DNA of 42,926 nt. Source: Parcubacteria group bacterium (lineage in GTDB: Bacteria > Patescibacteriota > Minisyncoccia > JACPHC01). The notes under the pieces are model-generated. The model searched no databases. It was not told the DNA's origin and saw only the letters and a list, made by a program, of their open reading frames with translations. The stretch spans positions 1-42,926 of the forward strand of contig JACPHC010000008.1 in assembly GCA_016188775.1 (NCBI GenBank). The letters run 5' to 3'. This document shows positions 1 to 7,112 of this stretch, piece after piece; positions within the stretch are counted from its first letter, which is position 1, and every line of letters begins with the position of its first letter. The position numbers and the translations under genes were made by a program.

Positions 1-3
1 CCA

Positions 4-1470
4 ATGCTATCTTTTCTCAAAAAATTTATCTCTCGCCATCAAAAAGCTTTTACTTTTGTCGAGCTTTTGATTGTCACCGCTATCATCGCTATTTTAGCGA
101 CGGTTGTCATTGTTATTCTCAATCCGGTTGAGTTGTTAAAAAAAACCCGGGACTCTCAAAGAATATCTGATTCCGCCACTCTCAAAAGAGCTATTTCCAT
201 CTATGAGCTCAATACCTCCGGCACCGGTCAGATGGGCTCGGTCAATACCATCTATCTTTCTTTATCCGATACCAGCTCGACTTGCGCCAGTTGGACTGCT
301 CAATTGCCAACTCTTACTTCTCCTTGGATTTACAATTGCGTCACCCAAGCCAATCTTTTAAAAACCGATGGTTCGGGATGGCTGCCGCAGAATTTTTCTT
401 CTCTGGCCGGCGGCTCTCCTATTTCCTCTTTGCCTATTGATCCGGTTAACAACGCGTCCAATTATTATTTTTATACTTACAACTCTCAGTATGAATTTAA
501 CGCTAAACTCGAATCCAATGAATTAAGTTCATTAACTTACAAAGACGGCGGAGACGACGATTCTCTCTATGAAATTGGCACCAAATTGTCTATTCTTCCC
601 GCTCCCTTTTCCGGCAATATCGCTCTTTTCAACCAAATTCAAGATCAATTATTCGCTTTCAATCAAATCGCTTACGCTCAAGGAGCGCCCAGTTCCGGAC
701 AAGTCGCTTTTTTCACTGATTCCACTCATTTAAACGGCGATAATGGATTATTTTGGGATAATACGAATAAGAGGTTGGGGATTGGGACGACGAGTCCGAG
801 TAGTCAATTAGAAATAAAAGGAACTTCTGTTTTTAAATTGACCGGAACAACACCGAAAATTTTTCTAAGCTATACAGGAGGGTCGCTTAATGGGCCAACA
901 ATACAGACTTCACTTGAAGGCAGTGATGATTTGTATATTACTCCAGCAAATTCAAACGTTCCTGCTATGACAATATATAGGACGAGCGGCAATGTCGGCA
1001 TCGGGACGACGGCGCCGAGTTCTCCGCTTCATATACGAGGTCCCGAAATATCAGGCAGCGGGCAGCTTTTAGTTGAAAGTTCGCTCAATAGCGCTGTCGT
1101 AGCCATCGACGCTCCTCTCAACGCGCACGCAGGAGTGCTATTTAAGGAAAGCAATGCTTCAAAATGGTATCTTGCTCATCGCGGTGATATTGATGATTCT
1201 TTTCGTCTTTATGGATATGATTCAGGCGCGTATATATTTACAATAAATTCTTCCGGCAACGTCGGGATCGGAACGACGACTATTTCTACGAGCCAGAAAC
1301 TTGAAATTAATGGCGGCATTGCTCTTAACACGGTTACCGCCAAACCAACGTGTTCTTCTACTACTCGAGGGACTTTTTGGGCGACTCAAAACGGCGTCGG
1401 AGTCAAAGATAACGTGGAGGTTTGCGCCAAAGACGCCGCTAACGCCTACGCCTGGCGAACGATTTATTAA
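4..1470 (+). CDS. Type IV pilin-like protein with tail-fibre-type repeats
   Basis: Residues 15-40 form a class III/IV prepilin N-terminus: KAFTFVELLIV, then a hydrophobic helix, with Glu20 at the +5 position after a probable cut between A15 and F16 (Ala instead of the usual Gly at -1). This predicts processing by prepilin peptidase and export by a type IV pilus or pseudopilus machine. The middle (about 45-235) is pilin-like and globular. From about 245 onward the protein changes to repeats of the kind N-x-G-I-G-T-T-x-P-S-S-x-L-x-I (three visible, near 259, 334 and 425), as seen in trimeric phage-tail-fibre and surface-fibre proteins. The C-terminus (CSSTTRGTFW...YAWRTIY) is a Cys-containing module that I recall from CPR surface proteins. 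ATG lies three bases from the window edge, so upstream operon context is unseen. Export role is inferred; fibre-like structure is likely. Confidence 0.8.
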   Translation: MLSFLKKFISRHQKAFTFVELLIVTAIIAILATVVIVILNPVELLKKTRDSQRISDSATLKRAISIYELNTSGTGQMGSVNTIYLSLSDTSSTCASWTAQLPTLTSPWIYNCVTQANLLKTDGSGWLPQNFSSLAGGSPISSLPIDPVNNASNYYFYTYNSQYEFNAKLESNELSSLTYKDGGDDDSLYEIGTKLSILPAPFSGNIALFNQIQDQLFAFNQIAYAQGAPSSGQVAFFTDSTHLNGDNGLFWDNTNKRLGIGTTSPSSQLEIKGTSVFKLTGTTPKIFLSYTGGSLNGPTIQTSLEGSDDLYITPANSNVPAMTIYRTSGNVGIGTTAPSSPLHIRGPEISGSGQLLVESSLNSAVVAIDAPLNAHAGVLFKESNASKWYLAHRGDIDDSFRLYGYDSGAYIFTINSSGNVGIGTTTISTSQKLEINGGIALNTVTAKPTCSSTTRGTFWATQNGVGVKDNVEVCAKDAANAYAWRTIY

Positions 1471-1547
1471 AATATTTACTTAAGTTTTAAATAAATTATG
1501 AATAAGATGTATTTTAAAAGTGTACTTATTCACGCTATCGCGCGAAA

Positions 1548-1620
1548 AAGTACATTTTATAAAGAAAGTTGTCGCTGAACATAATGAAAAATAAAAAGTT
1601 AAAAAGTATAAAATGTACTT
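1548..1620. repeat. 13-bp inverted repeat upstream of the ligase gene
   Basis: AAGTACATTTTAT at 1548-1560 and its exact reverse complement ATAAAATGTACTT at 1608-1620 are separated by 47 nt. A related AAGTGTACTT lies at 1518-1527. The pair sits just upstream of a TATAAT box (1636-1641) and the gene starting at 1662, so it may be a terminator-like stem for the pilin transcript or an operator for the next gene. Function is unknown. Confidence 0.5.
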
Positions 1621-1635
1621 AAAATTTGACTATTT

Positions 1636-1641
1636 TATAAT
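1636..1641 (+). promoter_or_regulatory. Candidate -10 box for the O-antigen-ligase-like gene
   Basis: A perfect TATAAT lies 20 nt before the ATG at 1662. No -35 of good quality is visible at the right spacing; the TTGACT just upstream (1626-1631) is only 4 nt away and cannot serve. Confidence 0.45.
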
Positions 1642-1661
1642 TCTTTTTTAAAATTTCGGTA

Positions 1662-3830
1662 ATGAAAATCGTTAGTTTAATAAGAAATAATATAAACTTA
1701 AATTTTTCCGAGCAGAGTTTTTGGGAGAAAAATTGGTGGGAGATTGTTCAGAAATATTCGCTTTATCTTTTGGTGTTTTTGGCGCCGATTTTTTTTCTGC
1801 CCTGGACTCATTCCCCCGTTTCCGTCAATAAAGAATTCATCGTTTCCAGTCTGACTCTGATCAGTTCCTTCGCTTTTTTAGGAGCGACGATTTCAAAAGG
1901 ACAAATCACGCGCCCCAAATCCGTCTTAAATATTGCGGTTTTAGGGGTTGGCTTGACTTGGATTTTATCAACTGTTTTTTCCGGCTCCAGAATTGTTTCG
2001 TTTGGGATTTTGGGAGGAAGTTCCGATACTCTTTTTAATGTTTTAAATTATCTCTTGATTTTTTTCTTGGTTTCCGTCACTTTTACGGCCAAAAAAGAAA
2101 TCAAAGCCGTCCTTTCTTTATTCATCGTTTCCAGTTTTCTTTTGGCCGTTTTAATAATTTCCAGTTTTTTAAATTTTTCTTTTTTAGCCAAAATTTTTTC
2201 TTTTTTTCATTTTACAGCGTCTTCTAATTTTAATTTTTTATCTCCGAGCGCGACCAGTCTTTATTTGGCCGTTGTAGTCATTACGGCTTTGGCTTTAATT
2301 TCTTTTCATGAAATTTCCGGATTTTTAAAATACGTTTTTATTTTAGGCGGCTTGACTCGGCTTTTCGATCTGGCCTTGATTAATTATTGGTTGAGCTGGC
2401 TGGTGCTGGCTGCCGGCTCTTTTTTAGTCTTTAGCGTTAAACGGATTCAAGATATTAAAAAATCATCCTCGGATAAAGAAAATTCTTCCTCTCCCGATTT
2501 GATTTTGCCGCCGGTTAAATTTTTCAGTTTGCCGCTTTTTGTTTTTATGATCGCGATTATATTTTTGGGCGCGGGTTCTCATTTTAATTTAGGAGTTAAG
2601 TTGCCATCTGAAATTAATTTAACTTGGCATTCGACTATTGATGTCGTTAAAAATGTTTTAAGGCGCGATCCGGTTTTCGGCTCCGGTCCGGCGACTTTTT
2701 TCTCGGATTGGTCGAAATATCGCCCGTCCGGCCTAAATTTTGACCCTCTTTTTTCTCAATTTGCCGATGTAAAATTTAATTCCGGCTCCTCAGTTTTTTT
2801 GACCAGCCTTTCCACCGTCGGTCTTCTCGGCTTGGTTTCGTTGATTTTTTTAGCGTTTTCTTTTTTACGGATTTTTATTTCTAAAATTATTTTAAATCAT
2901 AATCCAAGTTCCTTTTCGGCCTCTTTGCTTATTCCCGCCGCGACATTATTTTTGGCTTGGTTTTCATCTCCGTTAAATTATATTATCGCCGTTTTCTTCT
3001 TTATATTTTTGGGGCTTTCGCTCGCAAGTCTGGCCGAAGAAGGGGAGATTAAGGTCAGCCAAAAAAATCTTTACGGCACGCCTCAAAAAGCCATGCTCTT
3101 GCCGATATTTTTGATTTTACTGATGGTACTGACCGGCTGGACTTTTTATTTTCAAAGCAAAAGATACGTGGCCGCGATTTATTTTGACCGCTGGTCTCAG
3201 AATAAAAATACCGACTATTTGATTAAAGCGGCGAATTTGGATCCCGGGCAGGATTTATATTTAAAGTTTTTAGCCGATGCCAATTTGTCAAAAATTAAAG
3301 AAATCGCCAGTCAGCCTCAAGACGAGAAAAATAAGGAAAATTTAAAAAATCAATTTCAGCAGTTATCGGCTTCGGCCATTGGCGCGGCTACCGCGGCTCG
3401 CGATAAAAATCCGATTGATTCCCAGAATTGGTCTTTTTTAGCTCAAGTCTACGAAAGTCTTAGGGATTTTTTTCCCGATATTTCCGATCAGGCTATAGAG
3501 GCTTATCAAAAAGCCAGCGATTTAGATCCGCAAAACGCGAGTTATTTTTATAAAATCGGTTCTTTGCGTTTTGCCGCCGGTCATTTTGACGAAGCGAAAG
3601 CGAAATTATTAAAAGCCGTGGAACTTTCACCGAATTATTCAAACGCTCTCTATTTTCTTGGTTTAGTTTATGACAAAGAAGGGGATAAAGTTAAAGCTAT
3701 TGAAATGTTTGAAAAAGTTTTAATTTTGAATTCCCAGAGCGAAGATAAAGAAGCTTTAGCCAAAATTTTAGCCAATTTAAAGGCCGGCCATGACGCGTTT
3801 TATTCTCCGCCAGTCAAAGTGAAAAAATAA
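1662..3830 (+). CDS. O-antigen ligase-like polytopic membrane protein with C-terminal TPRs
   Basis: The protein is 722 aa. Residues 30-500 contain about ten or more hydrophobic segments separated by short loops, with a large outside loop around 320-375 (GSGPATFFSDWSKYRP), as in the Wzy/WaaL/O-antigen-ligase family. Those enzymes join glycan chains to lipid or protein acceptors at the outer face of the membrane. Residues 590-705 hold at least two TPR-type helix pairs (AIEAYQKASDLDPQNASYFYKIG; AKLLKAVELSPNYSNALYFLG), a common fusion in CPR. Membrane topology and TPRs are visible; ligase activity is inferred from the fold class. No other glycan genes are adjacent, except for the mannosyltransferase-like gene at 40202. 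The gap to the next gene is 13 nt. Confidence 0.75.
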   Translation: MKIVSLIRNNINLNFSEQSFWEKNWWEIVQKYSLYLLVFLAPIFFLPWTHSPVSVNKEFIVSSLTLISSFAFLGATISKGQITRPKSVLNIAVLGVGLTWILSTVFSGSRIVSFGILGGSSDTLFNVLNYLLIFFLVSVTFTAKKEIKAVLSLFIVSSFLLAVLIISSFLNFSFLAKIFSFFHFTASSNFNFLSPSATSLYLAVVVITALALISFHEISGFLKYVFILGGLTRLFDLALINYWLSWLVLAAGSFLVFSVKRIQDIKKSSSDKENSSSPDLILPPVKFFSLPLFVFMIAIIFLGAGSHFNLGVKLPSEINLTWHSTIDVVKNVLRRDPVFGSGPATFFSDWSKYRPSGLNFDPLFSQFADVKFNSGSSVFLTSLSTVGLLGLVSLIFLAFSFLRIFISKIILNHNPSSFSASLLIPAATLFLAWFSSPLNYIIAVFFFIFLGLSLASLAEEGEIKVSQKNLYGTPQKAMLLPIFLILLMVLTGWTFYFQSKRYVAAIYFDRWSQNKNTDYLIKAANLDPGQDLYLKFLADANLSKIKEIASQPQDEKNKENLKNQFQQLSASAIGAATAARDKNPIDSQNWSFLAQVYESLRDFFPDISDQAIEAYQKASDLDPQNASYFYKIGSLRFAAGHFDEAKAKLLKAVELSPNYSNALYFLGLVYDKEGDKVKAIEMFEKVLILNSQSEDKEALAKILANLKAGHDAFYSPPVKVKK

Positions 3831-3843
3831 AGAAAGTTTCATT

Positions 3844-5136
3844 ATGAAATTTATCGCCGATTTCCATATCCATTCGCCTCATTCAAGAGCCGTTTCCAAG
3901 GATATGACTCTTGAAAATTTGGATAATTGGGCGCGAATTAAAGGAATTCAAGTGATGGGCACGGGCGATTTTACTCATCCGGCTTGGTTTTCCGAATTAA
4001 AAACAAAACTTGATCTGGCGGAACAAGGATTGTATAAGTTAAGAGGGAGTAGCTTTGAAGCTACTCGTTTTTTATTAACGGTTGAGATTTCCAGTATTTA
4101 CAAGAAAAACGGCAAGGTCAGGAAAATCCATAATTTAATTTTCGCGCCTTCATTGGAAATCGTTGGAAAAATTAATCGCGAGTTAAATCTAATCGGCAAT
4201 ATTAAGTCCGACGGCCGGCCGATTTTAGGGCTGGATTCTAAAGATCTTTTAAAATTGGTTTTAAATATTTCGCCGGATTGTCTTTTGATTCCCGCGCACG
4301 CTTGGACTCCCTGGTTTTCCATTTTTGGATCAATGTCCGGTTTTGATTCCATTGAAGAATGTTTTGACGAATACGCTAAATATATTTATGCCATTGAAAC
4401 CGGACTTTCATCTGATCCAGCCATGAATTGGCGGCTTTCGGCGCTGGATAAAATTACCTTGATTTCCAATTCCGACTCGCACAGCTTGCGGAAAATCGGC
4501 CGAGAAGCTAATATTTTCGACGCCAACCTGTCGTACATTGGGATAGCCGAAGCGATTAAAAATCCCCGCGGCGATAATAAAATGCTTGACACCATTGAAT
4601 TTTTTCCGGAAGAAGGAAAATATCATTACGACGGCCACAGCGCTCATCAAATTCGCTATTCGCCCGAAGAAACGAAAAAACATCAGGGTATTTGTTTTTC
4701 CTGCGGCCGGTCCGTGACTGTCGGCGTGATGAGTCGGGTAGAAAAATTGGCCGACCGACCGGTCGGTTTTCACCCGAATTCGGCTGTTTCTTATAAAAGC
4801 TTGGTGCCGTTGGAAGAAATTATCGCCGAGGCTTTGGGTTTAGCCGGCGTTCATTCCAAGGCCGTTAATGAGAATTATCAAAATATGATTGGAGTTTTTG
4901 GCAATGAGTTTAAAATTTTACTTGAAGCGTCGATTGAAGAAATAGAAAAAGCGTCAAAACCGGAAATTGCCGAAGGAATCAGGCGAGTCAGAGAAAGAAA
5001 ATTGCGCATTGAGCCGGGCTATGACGGCGAATTTGGCAAAGTTAAAATTTTTGAAAAAGACGAATTAAAAAAAAGATTTAAAGCGGAGAAACACGCGAGC
5101 TTATTTTGTTCATCTATGGGAGTTGAACTTCCATAG
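3844..5136 (+). CDS. EndoQ-like PHP-domain endonuclease
   Basis: The 430-aa protein begins with the PHP metal motif DFHIHSPHS (residues 6-14) and continues with TGDFTHP, VEIS, PAHAWTPWFS and SNSDSHS, the ordered metal-binding blocks of the TIGR00375/Endonuclease Q group. A zinc knuckle follows (CFSCGRSVTVGVMSRVEKLADRP, about 281-303), including the first Cys pair. Characterised EndoQ enzymes cut DNA 5' of deaminated or abasic bases, so a DNA-repair role is likely. The ORF is full length for the core family and lacks the UvrD helicase fusion found in some bacteria. A hairpin-forming 20-bp palindrome is embedded in the gene at 4047-4066 (encoding SSFEAT), and the last codons lie in another hairpin (5113-5137). 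Confidence is high for the family and moderate for exact substrate. Confidence 0.85.
   Translation: MKFIADFHIHSPHSRAVSKDMTLENLDNWARIKGIQVMGTGDFTHPAWFSELKTKLDLAEQGLYKLRGSSFEATRFLLTVEISSIYKKNGKVRKIHNLIFAPSLEIVGKINRELNLIGNIKSDGRPILGLDSKDLLKLVLNISPDCLLIPAHAWTPWFSIFGSMSGFDSIEECFDEYAKYIYAIETGLSSDPAMNWRLSALDKITLISNSDSHSLRKIGREANIFDANLSYIGIAEAIKNPRGDNKMLDTIEFFPEEGKYHYDGHSAHQIRYSPEETKKHQGICFSCGRSVTVGVMSRVEKLADRPVGFHPNSAVSYKSLVPLEEIIAEALGLAGVHSKAVNENYQNMIGVFGNEFKILLEASIEEIEKASKPEIAEGIRRVRERKLRIEPGYDGEFGKVKIFEKDELKKRFKAEKHASLFCSSMGVELP
4047..4066. repeat. Short palindrome inside the EndoQ-like gene
   Basis: GAGTAGCTT and AAGCTACTC form a perfect 9-bp stem around TG. It encodes SSFEAT in a region where relatives, from memory, have a shorter loop. 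The TTGAA centre resembles the stem-loops at 5113 and 35125. Confidence 0.5.
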
Positions 5137-5137
5137 A
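5113..5137. repeat. Stem-loop overlapping the stop codon of the EndoQ-like gene
   Basis: TCTATGG(5113-5119) pairs with CCATAGA (5131-5137), extended by a G-T pair and AGT/ACT around a TGA loop. The TAG stop codon lies in the 3' arm. There is no U-tract, so it is not a standard terminator; it shares the core AGTTGAACTTC with the hairpin at 35125. Confidence 0.6.
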
Positions 5138-5150
5138 TTGTTATAGCTTA

Positions 5151-5180
5151 TTGACTAATTATTTTCATTTTTGATATTAT
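5151..5180 (+). promoter_or_regulatory. Sigma70-type promoter for the subtilase gene
   Basis: TTGACT (5151-5156) and TATTAT (5175-5180) are separated by 18 nt, giving a predicted start near 5187 and a leader of about 37 nt before the ATG at 5224. Confidence 0.65.
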
Positions 5181-5223
5181 AAAAAAGTCGGCGTATAAAT
5201 TTAATTAATTTATTTTTATTTCT

Positions 5224-6390
5224 ATGAAAAAATTATTTGTCAGTTTATTAACCTTCGCATTTTTAGTTTTCCCTTTATTGAGCGGAGCGGACTATAATGG
5301 CCGAAAAATTGTCACTTTTCGAGATAGTTTGTTAAACGAGAGAAAAAAAGACGAAATTATTAAAAGGCATGGTTGGAAAATTAAACATCTTGATCGGGCT
5401 AATGCCTCGGTGGTTTTTTTGAATTCTCGAGTTGACGAAGAAGATTTATTGAAAAATAGCGATGTTCTGCGAGTTGAAGATGATGTAATCGTGACTATTG
5501 ACGCTCGAGGCGGTAATGCAAATGCTTCAGCGCCTGTTCAGACGCTTCCGTGGGGCATAGATAGAATAGATGCGGAATTAGTGTGGCCAGGCGGAAATTT
5601 AGCTGATCCGGTTAAAGTCGCTGTTGTGGATACTGGCATTGATTTTAAACATTCGGATTTGAAAGATAATATTAAAGGCGGGATTAATACTATTAATCCT
5701 TTAAAGTCCGCTCAAGACGATAATGGCCACGGCACTCATGTTGCCGGCACGATCGGCGCTTTAAATAATACGATTGGCGTTGTCGGAGGAGCGCCTTTGG
5801 TTGATCTTTACGCCGTGAAAGTTTTAGGCGCTAACGGAAGCGGTTTTCTTTCTGATATTATCGAAGGGCTTGATTGGGCCGCTTCCAATGGAATGCAGGT
5901 AGTTAATATGAGTCTTGGCACAACGTCGGATATTCAGGCGTTTCACGACGCGATTATTCGAACCAAAAATGCTGGCGTGACTTTAGTGGCCGCGGCTGGA
6001 AATTCCGGCGGCGCGGTGAATTTTCCGGCGGCCTATCAGGAAGTCATCGCGGTTTCTGCCATTGATAGCGCTAATAACATCGCTTCTTTTTCTTCTCGGG
6101 GTTCGGAAGTTGATTTGGCCGCTCCGGGCGTAAGCGTTTTTTCAACTTACAAAGGAAATAAATACGCTACTCTTTCCGGCACTTCCATGGCTTCGCCTCA
6201 CGTTAGCGCTTCGGCCGCGTTGGTCATTAACACGCCCGCTAGCGCGCTTTACGATGTTAATTTAAACAATAAATGGGACCCAGACGAAGTTCAGAAAAAA
6301 CTTCAGGATTCCGCGGTTGATCTCGGAACTTTAGGTTATGACACTCTTTACGGCTGGGGACTGGTGAACGCTTTTTTAGCGGTTCAATAA
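5224..6390 (+). CDS. Secreted subtilisin-family (S8) serine protease
   Basis: A Sec-type signal peptide occupies residues 1-21 (MKKLF, hydrophobic core, SGA). Residues 26-92 form an I9-type prodomain (RKIVTFRD...VLRVEDDVIV), the intramolecular chaperone and inhibitor. The catalytic triad is complete: Asp136 (VAVVDTGID), His169 (NGHGTHVAG) and Ser321 (SGTSMASPH), with the oxyanion Asn260 in AAAGNSG. At 388 aa it is a compact, single-domain enzyme with no cell-wall anchor, so it is probably released or held in the periplasm-like space. It has its own promoter and is followed by a strong terminator, so it is a single-gene unit. It contrasts with the second subtilase at 20684, which lacks a prodomain. 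Confidence 0.93.
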   Translation: MKKLFVSLLTFAFLVFPLLSGADYNGRKIVTFRDSLLNERKKDEIIKRHGWKIKHLDRANASVVFLNSRVDEEDLLKNSDVLRVEDDVIVTIDARGGNANASAPVQTLPWGIDRIDAELVWPGGNLADPVKVAVVDTGIDFKHSDLKDNIKGGINTINPLKSAQDDNGHGTHVAGTIGALNNTIGVVGGAPLVDLYAVKVLGANGSGFLSDIIEGLDWAASNGMQVVNMSLGTTSDIQAFHDAIIRTKNAGVTLVAAAGNSGGAVNFPAAYQEVIAVSAIDSANNIASFSSRGSEVDLAAPGVSVFSTYKGNKYATLSGTSMASPHVSASAALVINTPASALYDVNLNNKWDPDEVQKKLQDSAVDLGTLGYDTLYGWGLVNAFLAVQ

Positions 6391-6410
6391 TAAAAAATAA
6401 TAAATTTTTC

Positions 6411-6439
6411 AAAAAACCGCTTTTTTAAAGCGGTTTTTT
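6411..6439 (+). terminator. Intrinsic terminator after the subtilase gene
   Basis: A perfect 13-bp stem (AAAAAACCGCTTT / AAAGCGGTTTTTT) around a 3-nt loop ends in six T residues. The A-tract on the other side makes it work in both directions. It lies 20 nt after the subtilase stop codon. Confidence 0.9.
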
Positions 6440-6443
6440 GATG

Positions 6444-6449
6444 TATAAT
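6444..6449 (+). promoter_or_regulatory. -10 box of a probable leaderless promoter
   Basis: TATAAT ends 6 nt before the ATG at 6456, placing the predicted transcription start at or next to the start codon. It begins just after the preceding terminator. No clear -35 is seen. Confidence 0.5.
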
Positions 6450-6455
6450 TATTTT

Positions 6456-7109
6456 ATGATTAAAAATCTTAAAAACAAATTAAAATTTTCATTTGAAATC
6501 AATAAAATTATCTGGTTTTTAGTTACTGTTAATTTTGTCAATATTTTAGCTTTTCAATTTTTTGCTCCTTTTTTTTCAATTTTTGTCACCAAGCAAATTC
6601 AGGGAGGCACTTTGGCTGTTGTCGGATTTTCTTATTCCATTTATTGGATCGCCAAATCTGTTTTTCAACTGCCGATTGCCAGATATTTGGATAAAGATTA
6701 CGGCGAGCGGGATGATTATTACGCTCTGTTTTTTGGCTTAATTTTGGCGAGTTTAATTCCTATTGGTTATTTTTTCGCTCGGGCGCCGATTCATATTTAC
6801 GGAATTCAGATGGTTTTGGGCCTTTCCGACGCCTTAATTGTGCCGGCTTGGCTTGCCACTTTTACCCGCCATGTTGATAAATTTAGAATTAGTTTTGAAT
6901 GGACGTTAAATAGTATCGCCATCGGCATTGCCGCGGCTATAGCCGGCGCCGCCGGCGGTTTTTTGAGCGAGCGATTTGGCTTTAATATTCTTTTGATTAT
7001 TATGTCTATTTTTTCTTTTTTTTCAGCCTTGATAAGTTTAAGGCTTTATAAATTTATGACGCCCAAAAAGGTGGAAGAATTAGAAAAAGTTTTTCCCGAG
7101 AGAAAATAA
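6456..7109 (+). CDS. Half-size MFS-type membrane protein
   Basis: The protein has about 217 aa and roughly six hydrophobic helices: two long ones in the first 60 residues, a pair around 75-125, and two near the C-terminus (IAIGIAAAIAGAAGGFLSERFGFNILLIIMS split by a FLSERFGFN loop). The motif IARYLDKDYGERDDYY after the second helix resembles the cytoplasmic loop 2-3 signature of Major Facilitator transporters. A normal MFS protein has twelve helices, so this is half-length: either a dimerising half-transporter, as commonly seen in CPR, or a remnant. I chose the ATG at 6456 rather than in-frame codons at 6438/6441, because the latter lie within the terminator and the -10 box. Substrate unknown. 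PolX follows 3 nt downstream and is probably co-transcribed. Confidence 0.65.
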   Translation: MIKNLKNKLKFSFEINKIIWFLVTVNFVNILAFQFFAPFFSIFVTKQIQGGTLAVVGFSYSIYWIAKSVFQLPIARYLDKDYGERDDYYALFFGLILASLIPIGYFFARAPIHIYGIQMVLGLSDALIVPAWLATFTRHVDKFRISFEWTLNSIAIGIAAAIAGAAGGFLSERFGFNILLIIMSIFSFFSALISLRLYKFMTPKKVEELEKVFPERK

Positions 7110-7112
7110 AAA

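Noticed and set aside
1626-1641. TTGACT and TATAAT as a promoter pair
   Set aside because: Only 4 nt separate them; the -10 alone is kept.
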